Translations under genes and position numbers: made by a program
Notes under the pieces: generated by a model
What the model saw: only the letters and a program-made list of their open reading frames with translations
Told to the model about the DNA's origin: nothing
Databases searched by the model: none
Shown: positions 7,456 to 15,021 of the stretch, piece by piece
Position numbering within the stretch: position 1 is the stretch's first letter
Layout of the letters: each line of letters opens with the position of its first letter
Virus record (IMG/VR): IMGVR_UViG_3300031772_000043
Span: 1-58,395 of that record
From: a virus
Strand: one strand, 5' to 3'
Length of the DNA: 58,395 nt

Positions 7456-7797
7456 ATGTATACGTACCTAGCTCGTTTGGTGAAGGTTGTAGATGGGGAT
7501 ACAATCGACATAGACATTTCGCTCGGATTCCGCATCACCATAATGCAGCGTTGCCGTCTTCGTGGGATAAACACACCTGAGACTCGTGGTGCTTCTAGAG
7601 AGGCAGGGCTGAAAGCTAGCGAGTTCACCAAAGCCTGGCTAGCCGGAGTAGAGCAGCTAACTATTCATTCGTTCAAACCATACGGTGACGACAAGTTTGG
7701 CCGCTTTCTAGTGCAGGTGTTTAAGACGCCTACCGAGCCCTCCTTGAACGATGCTCTTTTGGCTTCAGGCAATGCAGTACCGTTCATGGTGGATTGA
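7456..7797 (+). CDS. Thermonuclease-like (staphylococcal nuclease fold) endonuclease
   Basis: 113 residues from ATG 7456; TTG 7447 is possible. Contains VVDGDTIDIDI, RLRGINTPE, a following Glu, and DKFGRFL, the order of metal- and phosphate-binding motifs in staphylococcal nuclease homologues. Expected to hydrolyse DNA or RNA with Ca2+ or a similar metal. No signal peptide is visible, so it probably acts in the cytoplasm. A small AACCC/GGGTT hairpin precedes it. The stop codon lies inside copy 2 of the repeated element. Confidence 0.85.
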   Translation: MYTYLARLVKVVDGDTIDIDISLGFRITIMQRCRLRGINTPETRGASREAGLKASEFTKAWLAGVEQLTIHSFKPYGDDKFGRFLVQVFKTPTEPSLNDALLASGNAVPFMVD

Positions 7798-7812
7798 ACC
7801 CTGCTGATAGTA
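7796..7812 (+). promoter_or_regulatory. Repeated 17-nt element, copy 2
   Basis: GAACCCTGCTGATAGTA. It overlaps the nuclease stop codon and is followed 59 bases later by the next gene (ATG 7872, AGGAGG). Same orientation as all other copies. Confidence 0.55.
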
Positions 7813-7871
7813 CTGAAAACATCCGTTGCCGCTTTCTCCCCAAATGCTATTTAGTAGCTAGGAGGTGCGCT

Positions 7872-8000
7872 ATGGATTGGATTCATATCCTCGCTTTGCT
7901 TTACTTCTTGCTGCTGACGCCTCTGGCTTTTGTGGGGTCCTTGTCCCTTTATTTACTGGCGGCAGCGCTTTGGCCGGGCGAAGACACCGATCGCAAATAG
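7872..8000 (+). CDS. Small membrane protein of 42 residues
   Basis: ATG 7872 has a strong AGGAGG site seven bases upstream. One long or two closely spaced hydrophobic segments (residues about 4-35) are followed by a charged tail (PGEDTDRK). The first gene after repeated element copy 2. Unknown function. Confidence 0.6.
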   Translation: MDWIHILALLYFLLLTPLAFVGSLSLYLLAAALWPGEDTDRK

Positions 8001-8008
8001 GCAAAGCT

Positions 8009-8419
8009 GTGAGCGAAGAAGACGACCCCTTTGGTCCGTGGGTTCCTACATTCAAAGTGTGGAACCTAAAGAGAAAAGGAACTGCCTCTCCGCCCAAGGA
8101 TGCCGTATATGTCGGGCGCCCCTCAAAGTGGGGTAACCCGTTTCCTTTGAACGCCGAGGCCGACAGGGAGACCGTTCTCGCGCAGTACGAAGACTGGCTC
8201 TTGCGCCAGCCTGTCTTGCTCGCCGCTGTGCGCTCGGAACTGCGGGGCAAACATCTAAGTTGTTGGTGTGCCCCTAAATTATGCCACGCAGACGTTCTTC
8301 TACGAATTGCCAATACAGACCTGCAGGAATCAATTTATGAGCATGTCCAGAGCACAGAGGGAAGCCGCCAGGGCTTCCATGGACGCACGCCGCGCAAACG
8401 CAGCGGCACACCGGAATAG
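8009..8419 (+). CDS. DUF4326 family protein
   Basis: 136 residues from GTG 8009. Contains VYVGRPSKWGNPFPL, a helical segment, then LRGKHLSCWCAPKLCHADVLLRIAN, the conserved layout of DUF4326 with its Trp-Cys-Ala-Pro and Cys-His residues. The biochemical role of this family is not established. Unusually, its 3' end overlaps the PcfJ-like gene by 83 bases in another frame; the residues after the domain core may simply be tail. Confidence 0.75.
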   Translation: MSEEDDPFGPWVPTFKVWNLKRKGTASPPKDAVYVGRPSKWGNPFPLNAEADRETVLAQYEDWLLRQPVLLAAVRSELRGKHLSCWCAPKLCHADVLLRIANTDLQESIYEHVQSTEGSRQGFHGRTPRKRSGTPE

Positions 8420-9632
8420 CCAGGCTGTCAGCGCCGCACAAAAAGATGCGGATGTTAGGCAGGCCCTGGAAAGGAGTCGGACCCGAGAGGGAACTGAGGT
8501 AAACGAGATTCTCAGCACAGGTATGCACCACGCTTTCTTTCTCCGTCTCAGGGGTCAACCCGGATGGCAAGCTACTCTTTCTTTTCCGCGCGACAAGCTC
8601 GCCTCCTTGTTGGCAGTCGTTGAGAAGAAGGCCCCTAAACTCATGATTCAGGATTATGGCGGTGCCATGTACCACATTGCAACGCAACCTTGGATCCGTG
8701 CAATGGAAACGTGGGCACCTCAGGGAAAGGGTAAAGACACTCAGTTCCGATCCCTGTGCACTCACCTCTTTGCGAAGTTTCCTACGCCGGTATTTCTCTG
8801 GTCTGGCTTCTTCGAAAGCAACAGCCTAGTGTTTGCGCCCATCATCGCTAGTATCGCAGCGGGAGGGAGCCTATACGACCACGTAAAGACGGGTGCGTTG
8901 AAGGTGCCCCTCACTCGAAAGATGTGCCACGAGTTCCTGCGGAACACCGCGGATGTTGGTTTTATGGAAGCCATCCGAGGCGTGCAGGTAAGGGCCGCAA
9001 ACGGGGACCGCAAGTTACTTCGGGCGTGGATGTCCAGTACTCCTGGACGCTCTCTTCAGGGAGAGGACGAGGCGTTCTGGGCTACCGTGCTTCATTGGCT
9101 GTCTCAACAGTCTATGTTGGACATGAGCCGAGTGGGACCGCTCTGCGATTACATCGCCTTCAGGAGACGCCAGGATGCGACCTTCAGCATGAAGGGGCGA
9201 GGGGCACTGGCAACCCTGCGCAGTATGGAAGAATGGCACGGAAATCTGCAACGCGTAAAGGCGTCCGGGCACACTGTCTTCGCTCCTTCGGGATACAAGA
9301 CGGGATTCTTTGACCTGACACGTCCCAAAGCAACTCGGGACATTTGGCATGTTACGGAGATTCTCACGGCCAAAGAATTGGCGGATGAGGGTCGCTTGAT
9401 GCGGCATTGTGTTTATTCCTATCAGTGGGCAATCGAGAAGGGATCGACCTCCATCTGGGTTGTGACTAATGAGGATGACACCGGACACTGGCGTAAGCTG
9501 ACGGTTGAAGTTCGAAATGACCTCAAGAGAATCGTCCAAGTACGAGGATCCCTGAATCGAATGCCCGAAGCCCGAGAACTGAACCTGCTAACTAATTGGG
9601 CCGGTCAGAACGGGTTGACAGTTTCTGTGTAG
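8337..9632 (+). CDS. PcfJ-like protein
   Basis: 431 residues from ATG 8337 (AGGA eight bases upstream); ATG 8343 is possible. The C-terminal third has the PcfJ layout: TAKELADEGRLMRHCVYSY, then SIWVV, a beta strand KLTVEV, and VQVRGSLN. PcfJ was named from a conjugative plasmid; the family is common in phages and plasmids and its activity is unknown. The N-terminus is a basic Ala/Arg-rich helix and the middle is helical. It sits in the small-gene block with no clear functional partner. Confidence 0.75.
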   Translation: MSMSRAQREAARASMDARRANAAAHRNSQAVSAAQKDADVRQALERSRTREGTEVNEILSTGMHHAFFLRLRGQPGWQATLSFPRDKLASLLAVVEKKAPKLMIQDYGGAMYHIATQPWIRAMETWAPQGKGKDTQFRSLCTHLFAKFPTPVFLWSGFFESNSLVFAPIIASIAAGGSLYDHVKTGALKVPLTRKMCHEFLRNTADVGFMEAIRGVQVRAANGDRKLLRAWMSSTPGRSLQGEDEAFWATVLHWLSQQSMLDMSRVGPLCDYIAFRRRQDATFSMKGRGALATLRSMEEWHGNLQRVKASGHTVFAPSGYKTGFFDLTRPKATRDIWHVTEILTAKELADEGRLMRHCVYSYQWAIEKGSTSIWVVTNEDDTGHWRKLTVEVRNDLKRIVQVRGSLNRMPEARELNLLTNWAGQNGLTVSV

Positions 9633-9662
9633 AAAACAGAAGCAAGCCGGTAAAAGAGGCGC

Positions 9663-9974
9663 ATGTGGACACCTGAAAGTATCGCGCAACTTCTTGCCGA
9701 AGAAAACCCTGATGCTCTTCTGGCCGAAGGGTTTGAAGACGCTTTCCTAGGAGTTGTACGTCGTTGTGGCCAGCCCAGCGTTGCTGCTTATTCCTACGAA
9801 CTAGGAGTGGCGACGTTGGTAGCGAGGGAGAAGATGACGTACGAAGAAGCCGAGGAGTGGATGGAGTTCAACGTAGTTGGGGCCTGGATGGGTCCGGGCA
9901 CTCCGGCCTGGATTTGCTCGGGAGACCTTTCTGCGGTAGCTACTTCTCCCTCTAAGAAGGATAAAAGGAATTGA
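9663..9974 (+). CDS. Conserved-looking phage protein of 103 residues
   Basis: Contains NPDALLAEGFEDAFLGVVRR and MTYEEAEEWMEFNVVGAWMG, a pairing familiar from uncharacterised phage proteins. The C-terminus is Ser/Lys-rich. Function unknown. Ends one base before the next gene's ATG. Confidence 0.65.
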   Translation: MWTPESIAQLLAEENPDALLAEGFEDAFLGVVRRCGQPSVAAYSYELGVATLVAREKMTYEEAEEWMEFNVVGAWMGPGTPAWICSGDLSAVATSPSKKDKRN

Positions 9975-9975
9975 A

Positions 9976-10179
9976 ATGATTGATGACCGTCCCTCTTCCC
10001 CTCCGGCTCCGACGGGAGCCGCCAGCGTCCTGTGGACTCTAGTATTTCGTTTTCGTAGCATGTTGGCCGACTACCTGAGAGAAAACCCTCAAGAGGCGTT
10101 GCACCCAACTGTGCGAGCTGAACTGGGTAGAACACAGGTTCTCTTGGACACGTTGCGCGCTTTACCTGATTCAAAGTAA
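9976..10179 (+). CDS. Unrecognised 67-residue protein
   Basis: ATG 9976 behind AAAAGGAATTG. Pro-rich N-terminus, then one amphipathic helix. No family recognised. Confidence 0.5.
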   Translation: MIDDRPSSPPAPTGAASVLWTLVFRFRSMLADYLRENPQEALHPTVRAELGRTQVLLDTLRALPDSK

Positions 10180-10184
10180 AGCTT

Positions 10185-10649
10185 ATGGCAACTTGCACAG
10201 CCTGCGGAGCCCCGAGTGCTTACAATTCTGGATTCTCTCTGGAATGCGTAAACAAGCAGTGCTCTTTCTTTTCTCAAAGACAGTGGGATGACACTGTCGG
10301 CAAAGAGCCTTTTTCTGTGCTGACGTTTGGTTCAAACGACTTGCGAGTCACGTCGGTCAAGGACGTAAACTACATACTGCTAACCGTGAAATCGGGAACA
10401 GTGAACGTAAGAGTTGAGCAGGCAGATGAAGACGAATGGCGGCACACCTGTCAGGCAGCAGATGTCGTTCGTTCCACCTCCTCCGGAAAGCCCTTTCACC
10501 TCTATGTAGGAATGTGGAATCCAGAGTCTCCTGAATCTCACGAAGTTTTAGTGGAAATGCTGGACTCACTAGGAATATGCCTGTACTCTAACTCTCACAT
10601 TCTTCGCCGAGGACTTTCTCTTTCTAATCTCGCATTCAGCACTATCTAA
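10185..10649 (+). CDS. 154-residue protein with N-terminal zinc finger
   Basis: The first 30 residues hold CTACGAP and C-x4-C (ECVNKQC), a four-Cys arrangement suited to zinc. The remainder is beta-rich with a C-terminal helix. Unknown role. The shape resembles small phage proteins with a zinc-ribbon head and a beta body. Confidence 0.6.
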   Translation: MATCTACGAPSAYNSGFSLECVNKQCSFFSQRQWDDTVGKEPFSVLTFGSNDLRVTSVKDVNYILLTVKSGTVNVRVEQADEDEWRHTCQAADVVRSTSSGKPFHLYVGMWNPESPESHEVLVEMLDSLGICLYSNSHILRRGLSLSNLAFSTI

Positions 10650-10688
10650 TAGCACCCGACTTCTATCTGGACTCGCTAGGAGGTAGCT

Positions 10689-10901
10689 ATGACAATTCAC
10701 ATGAATGCGCGATGTGACTTTGACCGCTGCAAGACAATTCAGCCTTTTTCCTTGGACTCTGCTGCGGAAACCGGGGACATAATTTTGAATGGTCTTCGTC
10801 AAGGAGGATGGAAAGTGGAAGGGACTTTCAATGGAACTCCGGGCGGAGTGAAGTTGACGTGCCCCTTCTGCATGAAGCAGGCGAAGCTGCCTACTCCCTG
10901 A
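10689..10901 (+). CDS. Small zinc-ribbon-like protein
   Basis: 70 residues from ATG 10689, with a good CTAGGAGG site. Cys pairs at the N-terminus (RCDFDRC) and near the C-terminus (CPFC) frame a short beta core, a treble-clef or ribbon-like pattern. No specific partner known. Confidence 0.6.
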   Translation: MTIHMNARCDFDRCKTIQPFSLDSAAETGDIILNGLRQGGWKVEGTFNGTPGGVKLTCPFCMKQAKLPTP

Positions 10902-10941
10902 GTTCCTCCTGTAAAACACTCAGAGAAACCAAAGGCACCCC

Positions 10942-11211
10942 GTGACCAAAGTTCTGTTTTTCACCGCATCCTGGTGTCAGCCGTGCTTGGCCGTGAAGCG
11001 GATTCTCAAAGAGAATCCGGAAATCGCCGATAGGATAGAAGTAGTAGATATCGAAGAAAACGCGCTGCTGGCTAAGCAACACAGCATCCGAGGAGTTCCG
11101 ACTTTCGTCAAACCTGACGGAACTCGACACCTAGGCGCGCTTTCCAAAAAAGACTTGCTCGCGTTTGTTGGCGCGGCACCAAAGAAGGAAGAGAAACCCC
11201 ATGAACCCTGA
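10942..11211 (+). CDS. Thioredoxin-like protein
   Basis: 89 residues from GTG 10942. W11-C12-Q13-P14-C15 is the redox-active site, and GVPTF provides the cis-Pro loop. The order beta-active site-helix-beta-cisPro-beta-helix matches a minimal thioredoxin fold. Such phage proteins can recycle ribonucleotide reductase or act as thiol donors. No ribonucleotide reductase is in this window, so the target is unknown. The Lys/Glu/Pro-rich tail runs into the next gene's ribosome site. Confidence 0.85.
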   Translation: MTKVLFFTASWCQPCLAVKRILKENPEIADRIEVVDIEENALLAKQHSIRGVPTFVKPDGTRHLGALSKKDLLAFVGAAPKKEEKPHEP

Positions 11212-11647
11212 GACGACGAACAATTCTGTTGGGATGGCTGCCACTGAGAAGGATGGCGAGTGGATCGGAGAGGCCATGGAAGGAGTACTTCCTTCAGAAA
11301 TGGACTCCAGGGTCTGGCTGCAGGAAGAGGCTACCGAAGTGTCTCCCGGCCGTCTAGCAAATAAGTTTCGAGAGCTTGGGCACAACCTGGTGGTGCTTGC
11401 TTCTGTGGCCCCCATTCACGTGCATGGGTCCGAAGAGAAGAAGGTCAGCTACCACGTTATCGCATATCGGGCCGAGGGGGACAAGGTCAAGAAGCCTAAC
11501 GAGGCAGACATCTCTCGTGTGCGAAAGACCTTTTTCTGCCGTGATCTGACCTCGGAAGAAAGAGTCTACGAAGGCTCGGTCGGCGAATCTAAGGCCTACC
11601 ACTTCATGACGGTATTCAAGCAGCCTTCCATCATTCTTGAGGACTGA
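11201..11647 (+). CDS. Unrecognised 148-residue protein
   Basis: Start chosen at ATG 11201, preceded by AAGAAGGAAGAG. Mixed alpha/beta, with strands NLVVLASVAPIHV and YHVIAYR. Overlaps the thioredoxin by 11 bases and ends in a TGATG junction. No family recognised. Confidence 0.6.
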   Translation: MNPETTNNSVGMAATEKDGEWIGEAMEGVLPSEMDSRVWLQEEATEVSPGRLANKFRELGHNLVVLASVAPIHVHGSEEKKVSYHVIAYRAEGDKVKKPNEADISRVRKTFFCRDLTSEERVYEGSVGESKAYHFMTVFKQPSIILED

Positions 11648-11994
11648 TGTCAGACATTCATCCCAAGACTCCTACTGAATTGGTGGCGCAGATCTGGTGC
11701 GAGCCTAAAAACTCACATACGGAAATGAACCCCAATCTCGCGGAGAGCATGGTTACTCTATTGGAAAGAGAGCAGCGTCACACCGACGCCTGGGTGGATA
11801 CCGCTGCTTTTCACTGCCGGAATGAAGAATTCTACCGAGGAATTTGTCAGAAGGTAGGAGAAATACTGGGCGAAGCCGCTTACACCTCCGACGACGGTTC
11901 CAAACAGGACAACGTACTGGCCCTCAAATTACCGGAGCTAGTGCGCGCACTGAAGGAGAGTACCAGTGCATTCAAAGCCAATGGCGGATTCTGA
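11647..11994 (+). CDS. Conserved-looking phage protein of 115 residues
   Basis: The segment AAFHCRNEEFYRGICQKVGE followed by AYTSDDGSKQDNVLALKLPE is a layout I recognise from many uncharacterised phage proteins. Helical, acidic. Function unknown. Coupled to the preceding gene by TGATG. Confidence 0.65.
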   Translation: MSDIHPKTPTELVAQIWCEPKNSHTEMNPNLAESMVTLLEREQRHTDAWVDTAAFHCRNEEFYRGICQKVGEILGEAAYTSDDGSKQDNVLALKLPELVRALKESTSAFKANGGF

Positions 11995-12166
11995 GGGAGT
12001 ATTCTCCTCTCCGGAGACAAAGAGATACGTCTGCCATAAGTGCAAGCAAGAGACGGCCACATGCAGGGTCTGGGAGTCCTCCTGTGGCGGGTATGAAGAC
12101 TACAAGTACGAATGCCAGAACTCAAATTGTAGGCATTCTTGGTGGGTAGACGGCATCGACTCATAG
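11966..12166 (+). CDS. Small zinc-ribbon protein
   Basis: GTG 11966 is favoured because AAGGAG lies seven bases upstream; ATG 11981 is the alternative. C-x2-C (CHKCK) and C-x4-C (CQNSNC) frame a 30-residue loop with aromatic residues, a typical zinc ribbon as in transcription or replication accessory proteins. Overlaps the preceding gene by 29 bases. Confidence 0.6.
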   Translation: MHSKPMADSEGVFSSPETKRYVCHKCKQETATCRVWESSCGGYEDYKYECQNSNCRHSWWVDGIDS

Positions 12167-12192
12167 ATTAGTTATGGGTTCATGAGGGCCCC

Positions 12193-12714
12193 ATGCCAGA
12201 CGAAAAAGAGAAAGACCACAAGATCATCACCATTGGAAAATGGGCTGGTGCTATTGCGGGCATAATTGGTCTTGTCGCAACCGCCTGGACCGGAATCTCC
12301 AGGGCCAGCACCCTAATCGAGAAGGTCGAAACTACTGCTGCCACCATCGATCATTTGAAGGAGGCACAAGAAAGTCTGGCATCCTCGTTGCGAACGGGAG
12401 ACGAGAATTCCGTTAGAACGTGTCATGATGAACTAACGGTAGTCGTTGCTTCCATGCGCGCGAGAGCAGAACGCGACGGGGAGATAATTACTCAGCTTCG
12501 CATCGCCATTGCGTCCATAGAGTCTGCTAGAGGTGGGACTCGGGCGCGTATCTCTGCTTCCTTGGCGGCGCTGCCGGTGGCCGGACACCCTGCTCCGTCT
12601 CCGCCTTCTTTGGGGGACACCAGTCGGGCTCTAGGGCGTGTGGAAGCCCTGGAGATGGACGATCCTCTTGCAGACCTAAGTGCGGATTTCTCCCCAATAT
12701 CATCTGGGATGTAA
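12193..12714 (+). CDS. Membrane-anchored coiled-coil protein
   Basis: 173 residues. One transmembrane helix at about residues 16-34 (KWAGAIAGIIGLVATAW), then a long helical region likely to form a coiled coil, and a Pro/Ser-rich C-terminus ending in an acidic segment. The topology recalls holin- or spanin-like membrane proteins, and an M23-type peptidase lies two genes downstream, but no lysis assignment can be made from sequence alone. Confidence 0.6.
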   Translation: MPDEKEKDHKIITIGKWAGAIAGIIGLVATAWTGISRASTLIEKVETTAATIDHLKEAQESLASSLRTGDENSVRTCHDELTVVVASMRARAERDGEIITQLRIAIASIESARGGTRARISASLAALPVAGHPAPSPPSLGDTSRALGRVEALEMDDPLADLSADFSPISSGM

Positions 12715-12715
12715 C

Positions 12716-12732
12716 GAACCCTGCCGATAGTA
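12716..12732 (+). promoter_or_regulatory. Repeated 17-nt element, copy 3
   Basis: GAACCCTGCCGATAGTA. Lies just after a stop codon and only 16 bases before ATG 12749. A transcript starting here would need its 5' end within or immediately after the element for the GTGAGG ribosome site to be included. Confidence 0.6.
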
Positions 12733-12748
12733 GAGGGTAGGTGAGGTC

Positions 12749-13222
12749 ATGGGAAAAACCTATCATGGTACGCGGAAAAAGTTCGCTGTGGTGAAAACAC
12801 AAAAGCATAAGGACCGCGCAAAGTGGAAGGGTCAGAATGGAACGAGATTGCGGTCACTCGCTTCTGACCTAGCAGATTTCAAGGCAGCGGGCGGGGATGC
12901 CATCCTGCACACCCCTCGGCCGTTTACGGCCTTTAGCCCCCCTCCCCCGATTGCGGTGCCAGAGCCTGCGGTCCAAGGCTCTGGAGGCAATTCCCACGTC
13001 CATCTTTTCACCAAGTACAGCCTCGCAGAGCTAGAATCCCACAAGGATTACGCAGCTCGACAAGTTTCGCACCTCACTAAGCTGCTGAAGTGTCTAAGAG
13101 CTACAGACCCTTCAGCTCCGGCTCTGCGGCACTACGAGAGCCAGAAAAAGAAGTGGGACAGGCAGACAGGTATTCTAGGGTCTGTTTTGTTCGAGGCGAC
13201 TCAGAATCCTAAGTGGCGATGA
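12749..13222 (+). CDS. Unrecognised 157-residue basic protein
   Basis: First gene after repeated element copy 3. Lys/Arg-rich N-terminus, a Pro-rich linker (residues about 55-75), and a helical C-terminal half. Ends in ATGA overlap with the M23-type gene. No family recognised; the basic head could bind nucleic acid. Confidence 0.6.
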   Translation: MGKTYHGTRKKFAVVKTQKHKDRAKWKGQNGTRLRSLASDLADFKAAGGDAILHTPRPFTAFSPPPPIAVPEPAVQGSGGNSHVHLFTKYSLAELESHKDYAARQVSHLTKLLKCLRATDPSAPALRHYESQKKKWDRQTGILGSVLFEATQNPKWR

Positions 13223-13755
13223 ACACTCGTATTTACTTTCCTCTGCCGCAGTGGGCTGTAGAATTCCCTCGTTTCCTATCTAAGGACGGAGCCTTCGGCG
13301 CGGTACGAAAGCACGATATCCACACGGGTGTTGACCTATACACGGCTGAGGGAGCGCCTGTGCTAGCGATGGAGGACGGGCATGTAATCGCCGTGGTCCC
13401 CTTCACAGGGCCACCGGAGTCTCCTTGGTGGCTACCTACCCTGGCAGTCCTGATTGCCGGGGCTAGTGGAGTTCTTTGCTACGGAGAAGTAGTTACTGTT
13501 CTTCGCGAGGGCGATGACGTAAGGGGAGGGGAACCTATTGCCAACGTCATCCCTGTTCTCGCTGAAGGTAAGGCCAACCCTGAAATTTATGGACACTCCA
13601 GGGCAATGCTGCATCTGGAGTTGTACACGGCCTCAACACGCTCTCCCGTCTGGTGGAAGCTGAATGAGCCGTGCCCCGATTGTCTGAAAGATCCCATGCC
13701 TCTTCTAGTCCGGGCGTGGAACGAGAGGAGTGTCCATGGCGAAAAAGACTGCTGA
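13219..13755 (+). CDS. M23-type (LytM-like) metallopeptidase domain, possibly degenerate
   Basis: 178 residues from ATG 13219. H35-x3-D39 in HDIHTGVDLY gives two zinc ligands, and H132 in MLHLELY gives the third. The residue two before H132, normally the catalytic His of H-x-H, is Met130, so activity is doubtful unless nearby H126 substitutes. Active relatives cleave peptidoglycan crosslinks and serve as endolysins or tail peptidases. No signal peptide is visible. A hydrophobic insertion lies in the middle of the domain (WWLPTLAVLIAGASGVLCYG). Confidence 0.65.
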   Translation: MNTRIYFPLPQWAVEFPRFLSKDGAFGAVRKHDIHTGVDLYTAEGAPVLAMEDGHVIAVVPFTGPPESPWWLPTLAVLIAGASGVLCYGEVVTVLREGDDVRGGEPIANVIPVLAEGKANPEIYGHSRAMLHLELYTASTRSPVWWKLNEPCPDCLKDPMPLLVRAWNERSVHGEKDC

Positions 13756-14053
13756 AAAGAAGACTGCTGAAAAGAAGAGTGAATACTTTACGTGCGAGCG
13801 TCTCAACTGTACACTGCGTGAAGAGGTGTGCGGGAAACGTTGGCGAATTGCGTCGATGGCTGGCCCTAAGCGAGAACGTGTGTCGTCACTCGTACAGCAA
13901 TACATGTCGTGCCACGGATGTCCTATCGGACAGGAGAATGCACGCAAGGTGAAGGCCCCTGAGTTGTTTACTCTCCGTCTAGGGCATGTCGTAGCGCAGG
14001 GAGCTAAAGCGTCTAAGGCTTCTCGTGCTAAGGCCAAAGCAACGGCAGGATAA
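13736..14053 (+). CDS. Cys-rich small protein with Lys/Ala tails
   Basis: 105 residues from ATG 13736 (GAGAGGAG upstream). The N-terminus repeats KKTAE because of a perfect 15-base tandem duplication (13745-13774). The central Cys residues (FTCERLNC, EEVC, CHGC) suggest a zinc or iron-sulfur site. The C-terminus is an Ala/Lys-rich basic tail like those of DNA-binding proteins. Overlaps the peptidase gene by 20 bases. Confidence 0.6.
   Translation: MAKKTAEKKTAEKKSEYFTCERLNCTLREEVCGKRWRIASMAGPKRERVSSLVQQYMSCHGCPIGQENARKVKAPELFTLRLGHVVAQGAKASKASRAKAKATAG
13745..13774 (+). repeat. Perfect 15-base tandem duplication inside a coding region
   Basis: AAGACTGCTGAAAAG is present twice head to tail, in frame, giving KKTAEKKTAEKK. 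Same unit length as the repeats at 2266 and 1377. Confidence 0.85.
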
Positions 14054-14054
14054 A

Positions 14055-14231
14055 ATGAACTACCGGATATCAGCCAGAGAGTATTGCGAGTGCGCAGGGT
14101 GCCACGCCCAGTTTCCCCGAACTGAGATGCGAGAAGGGACCACCACCTTCTGGTGTGCTAGTTGTTGGGAGACTGGATTACAGCGTCTCCTAGCACTGGG
14201 TCTTTCCTCGCTCAGCGGAGGACGATGGTGA
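14055..14231 (+). CDS. Small zinc-ribbon-like protein
   Basis: 58 residues from ATG 14055. C-x-C-x2-C near residue 12 (YCECAGC) and C-x2-C near residue 37 (CASC) are arranged as in a two-knuckle zinc ribbon. Ends in a GTGA overlap with the next gene. Confidence 0.55.
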   Translation: MNYRISAREYCECAGCHAQFPRTEMREGTTTFWCASCWETGLQRLLALGLSSLSGGRW

Positions 14232-14611
14232 GTATCTTGGAGTCTACAGGAGTTTCAAGTTCCGACTTCAGGACCCGACCCCTGATATGTAGTTCTACTT
14301 CGCACGCAATTCGTATTGTGAAGAGAAGTGGGGAGTATAAGGCTCTGGTTCTCCGGCTATCTCACGACCCAGAATCCTGCTCGCAGCTTTTAGATGAAGT
14401 GCAGGCCACCCTAGAGGAGCACAGGGAACCGGGCTTCGCCAACCCTTACGATGTCACTCTCTTTGCTTGCTTGTTAGCATTCGAAGAGTTAGGGTTGAGT
14501 CTCTGCGTATGGGACACGATGCGTGCAAGGCTCAGAGAGGAACTGAACTGGTCGCGCCTAGCCGCTGTTTCGCAGGCGTCCGTTCTGGTCTCGGTAAAGA
14601 ACTTTAGTTGA
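14228..14611 (+). CDS. Unrecognised 127-residue protein
   Basis: GTG 14228 lies six bases after GGAGG and overlaps the preceding stop; ATG 14225 is the alternative. Mixed alpha/beta with a helical C-terminal half. Its 3' end overlaps the convergent minus-strand gene by 54 bases. No family recognised. Confidence 0.55.
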   Translation: MSILESTGVSSSDFRTRPLICSSTSHAIRIVKRSGEYKALVLRLSHDPESCSQLLDEVQATLEEHREPGFANPYDVTLFACLLAFEELGLSLCVWDTMRARLREELNWSRLAAVSQASVLVSVKNFS

Positions 14612-14758
14612 CAGCAGATACGAGATATGGTCCCAGATCTTCCAGGTCCTGTGGCCGTTCTGCAATCCGACAACGATATCCCCATCCCGTAAATCCTGAC
14701 GAGCTACTAGCCGCCTAATGGCGGCAATAAGACGGCTGTCTATCGGGTTAGGGACCAC
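14558..14758 (-). CDS. Unrecognised 66-residue protein
   Basis: Likely start GTG 14758, five bases after AGGAGG located inside the upstream gene. The sequence is protein-like (DSRLIAAIRRLVARQDLR, then DGDIVVGLQNG, then KIWDHISYLLS), suggesting a helix followed by a small beta element. Its end overlaps the convergent plus-strand gene. Unknown function; part of a two-gene minus island. Confidence 0.5.
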   Translation of the reverse strand: MVPNPIDSRLIAAIRRLVARQDLRDGDIVVGLQNGHRTWKIWDHISYLLSTKVLYRDQNGRLRNSG

Positions 14759-14945
14759 CGCCGCCTCCTGCTCCGTCGCCGCCCGCTCCTGCGTCTCCTC
14801 CAACACCTGGAGTAACATCCAGACCGTCAGCGGGGGAGCCTGCGTAGTCCTTACGCTTCTTATGCTTCTTACGCTTGGCTACCAATGCAAGAGCGACCTT
14901 TTCAAGCCGTAAGGAAAGTTCTAGGATACTAGGGTTTGTTCGCAT
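14748..14945 (-). CDS. Small basic protein with Gly-rich tail
   Basis: 65 residues: an amphipathic N-terminal helix (LRLEKVALALVAKRKK), a Lys-rich stretch, then a Gly/Asp/Ala-rich C-terminus ending in a run of Gly and a Pro. The N-terminus resembles that of other minus-strand proteins in the window, hinting at membership of the late set. Overlaps the next minus gene by 11 bases. Confidence 0.55.
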   Translation of the reverse strand: MRTNPSILELSLRLEKVALALVAKRKKHKKRKDYAGSPADGLDVTPGVGGDAGAGGDGAGGGGGP

Positions 14946-15021
14946 AGATTGCTCTTCTGTAAATAGCAGTGTAGGCTTTCTTGTAGAAGTCTGAATCTAT
15001 TTTCTGAAGTCAGAGGGCAAC

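Noticed and set aside
12193-13755. Complete holin-endolysin-spanin lysis cassette
   Set aside because: The membrane protein and degenerate M23-type peptidase are suggestive, but the peptidase lacks a catalytic His, no lipoprotein or spanin pair is visible, and an unrelated gene lies between.
14558-14945. A single frameshifted minus-strand gene
   Set aside because: The downstream frame has its own GTG start with AGGAGG five bases away, and the upstream frame ends naturally in a Gly-rich tail, so two overlapping genes explain it better.
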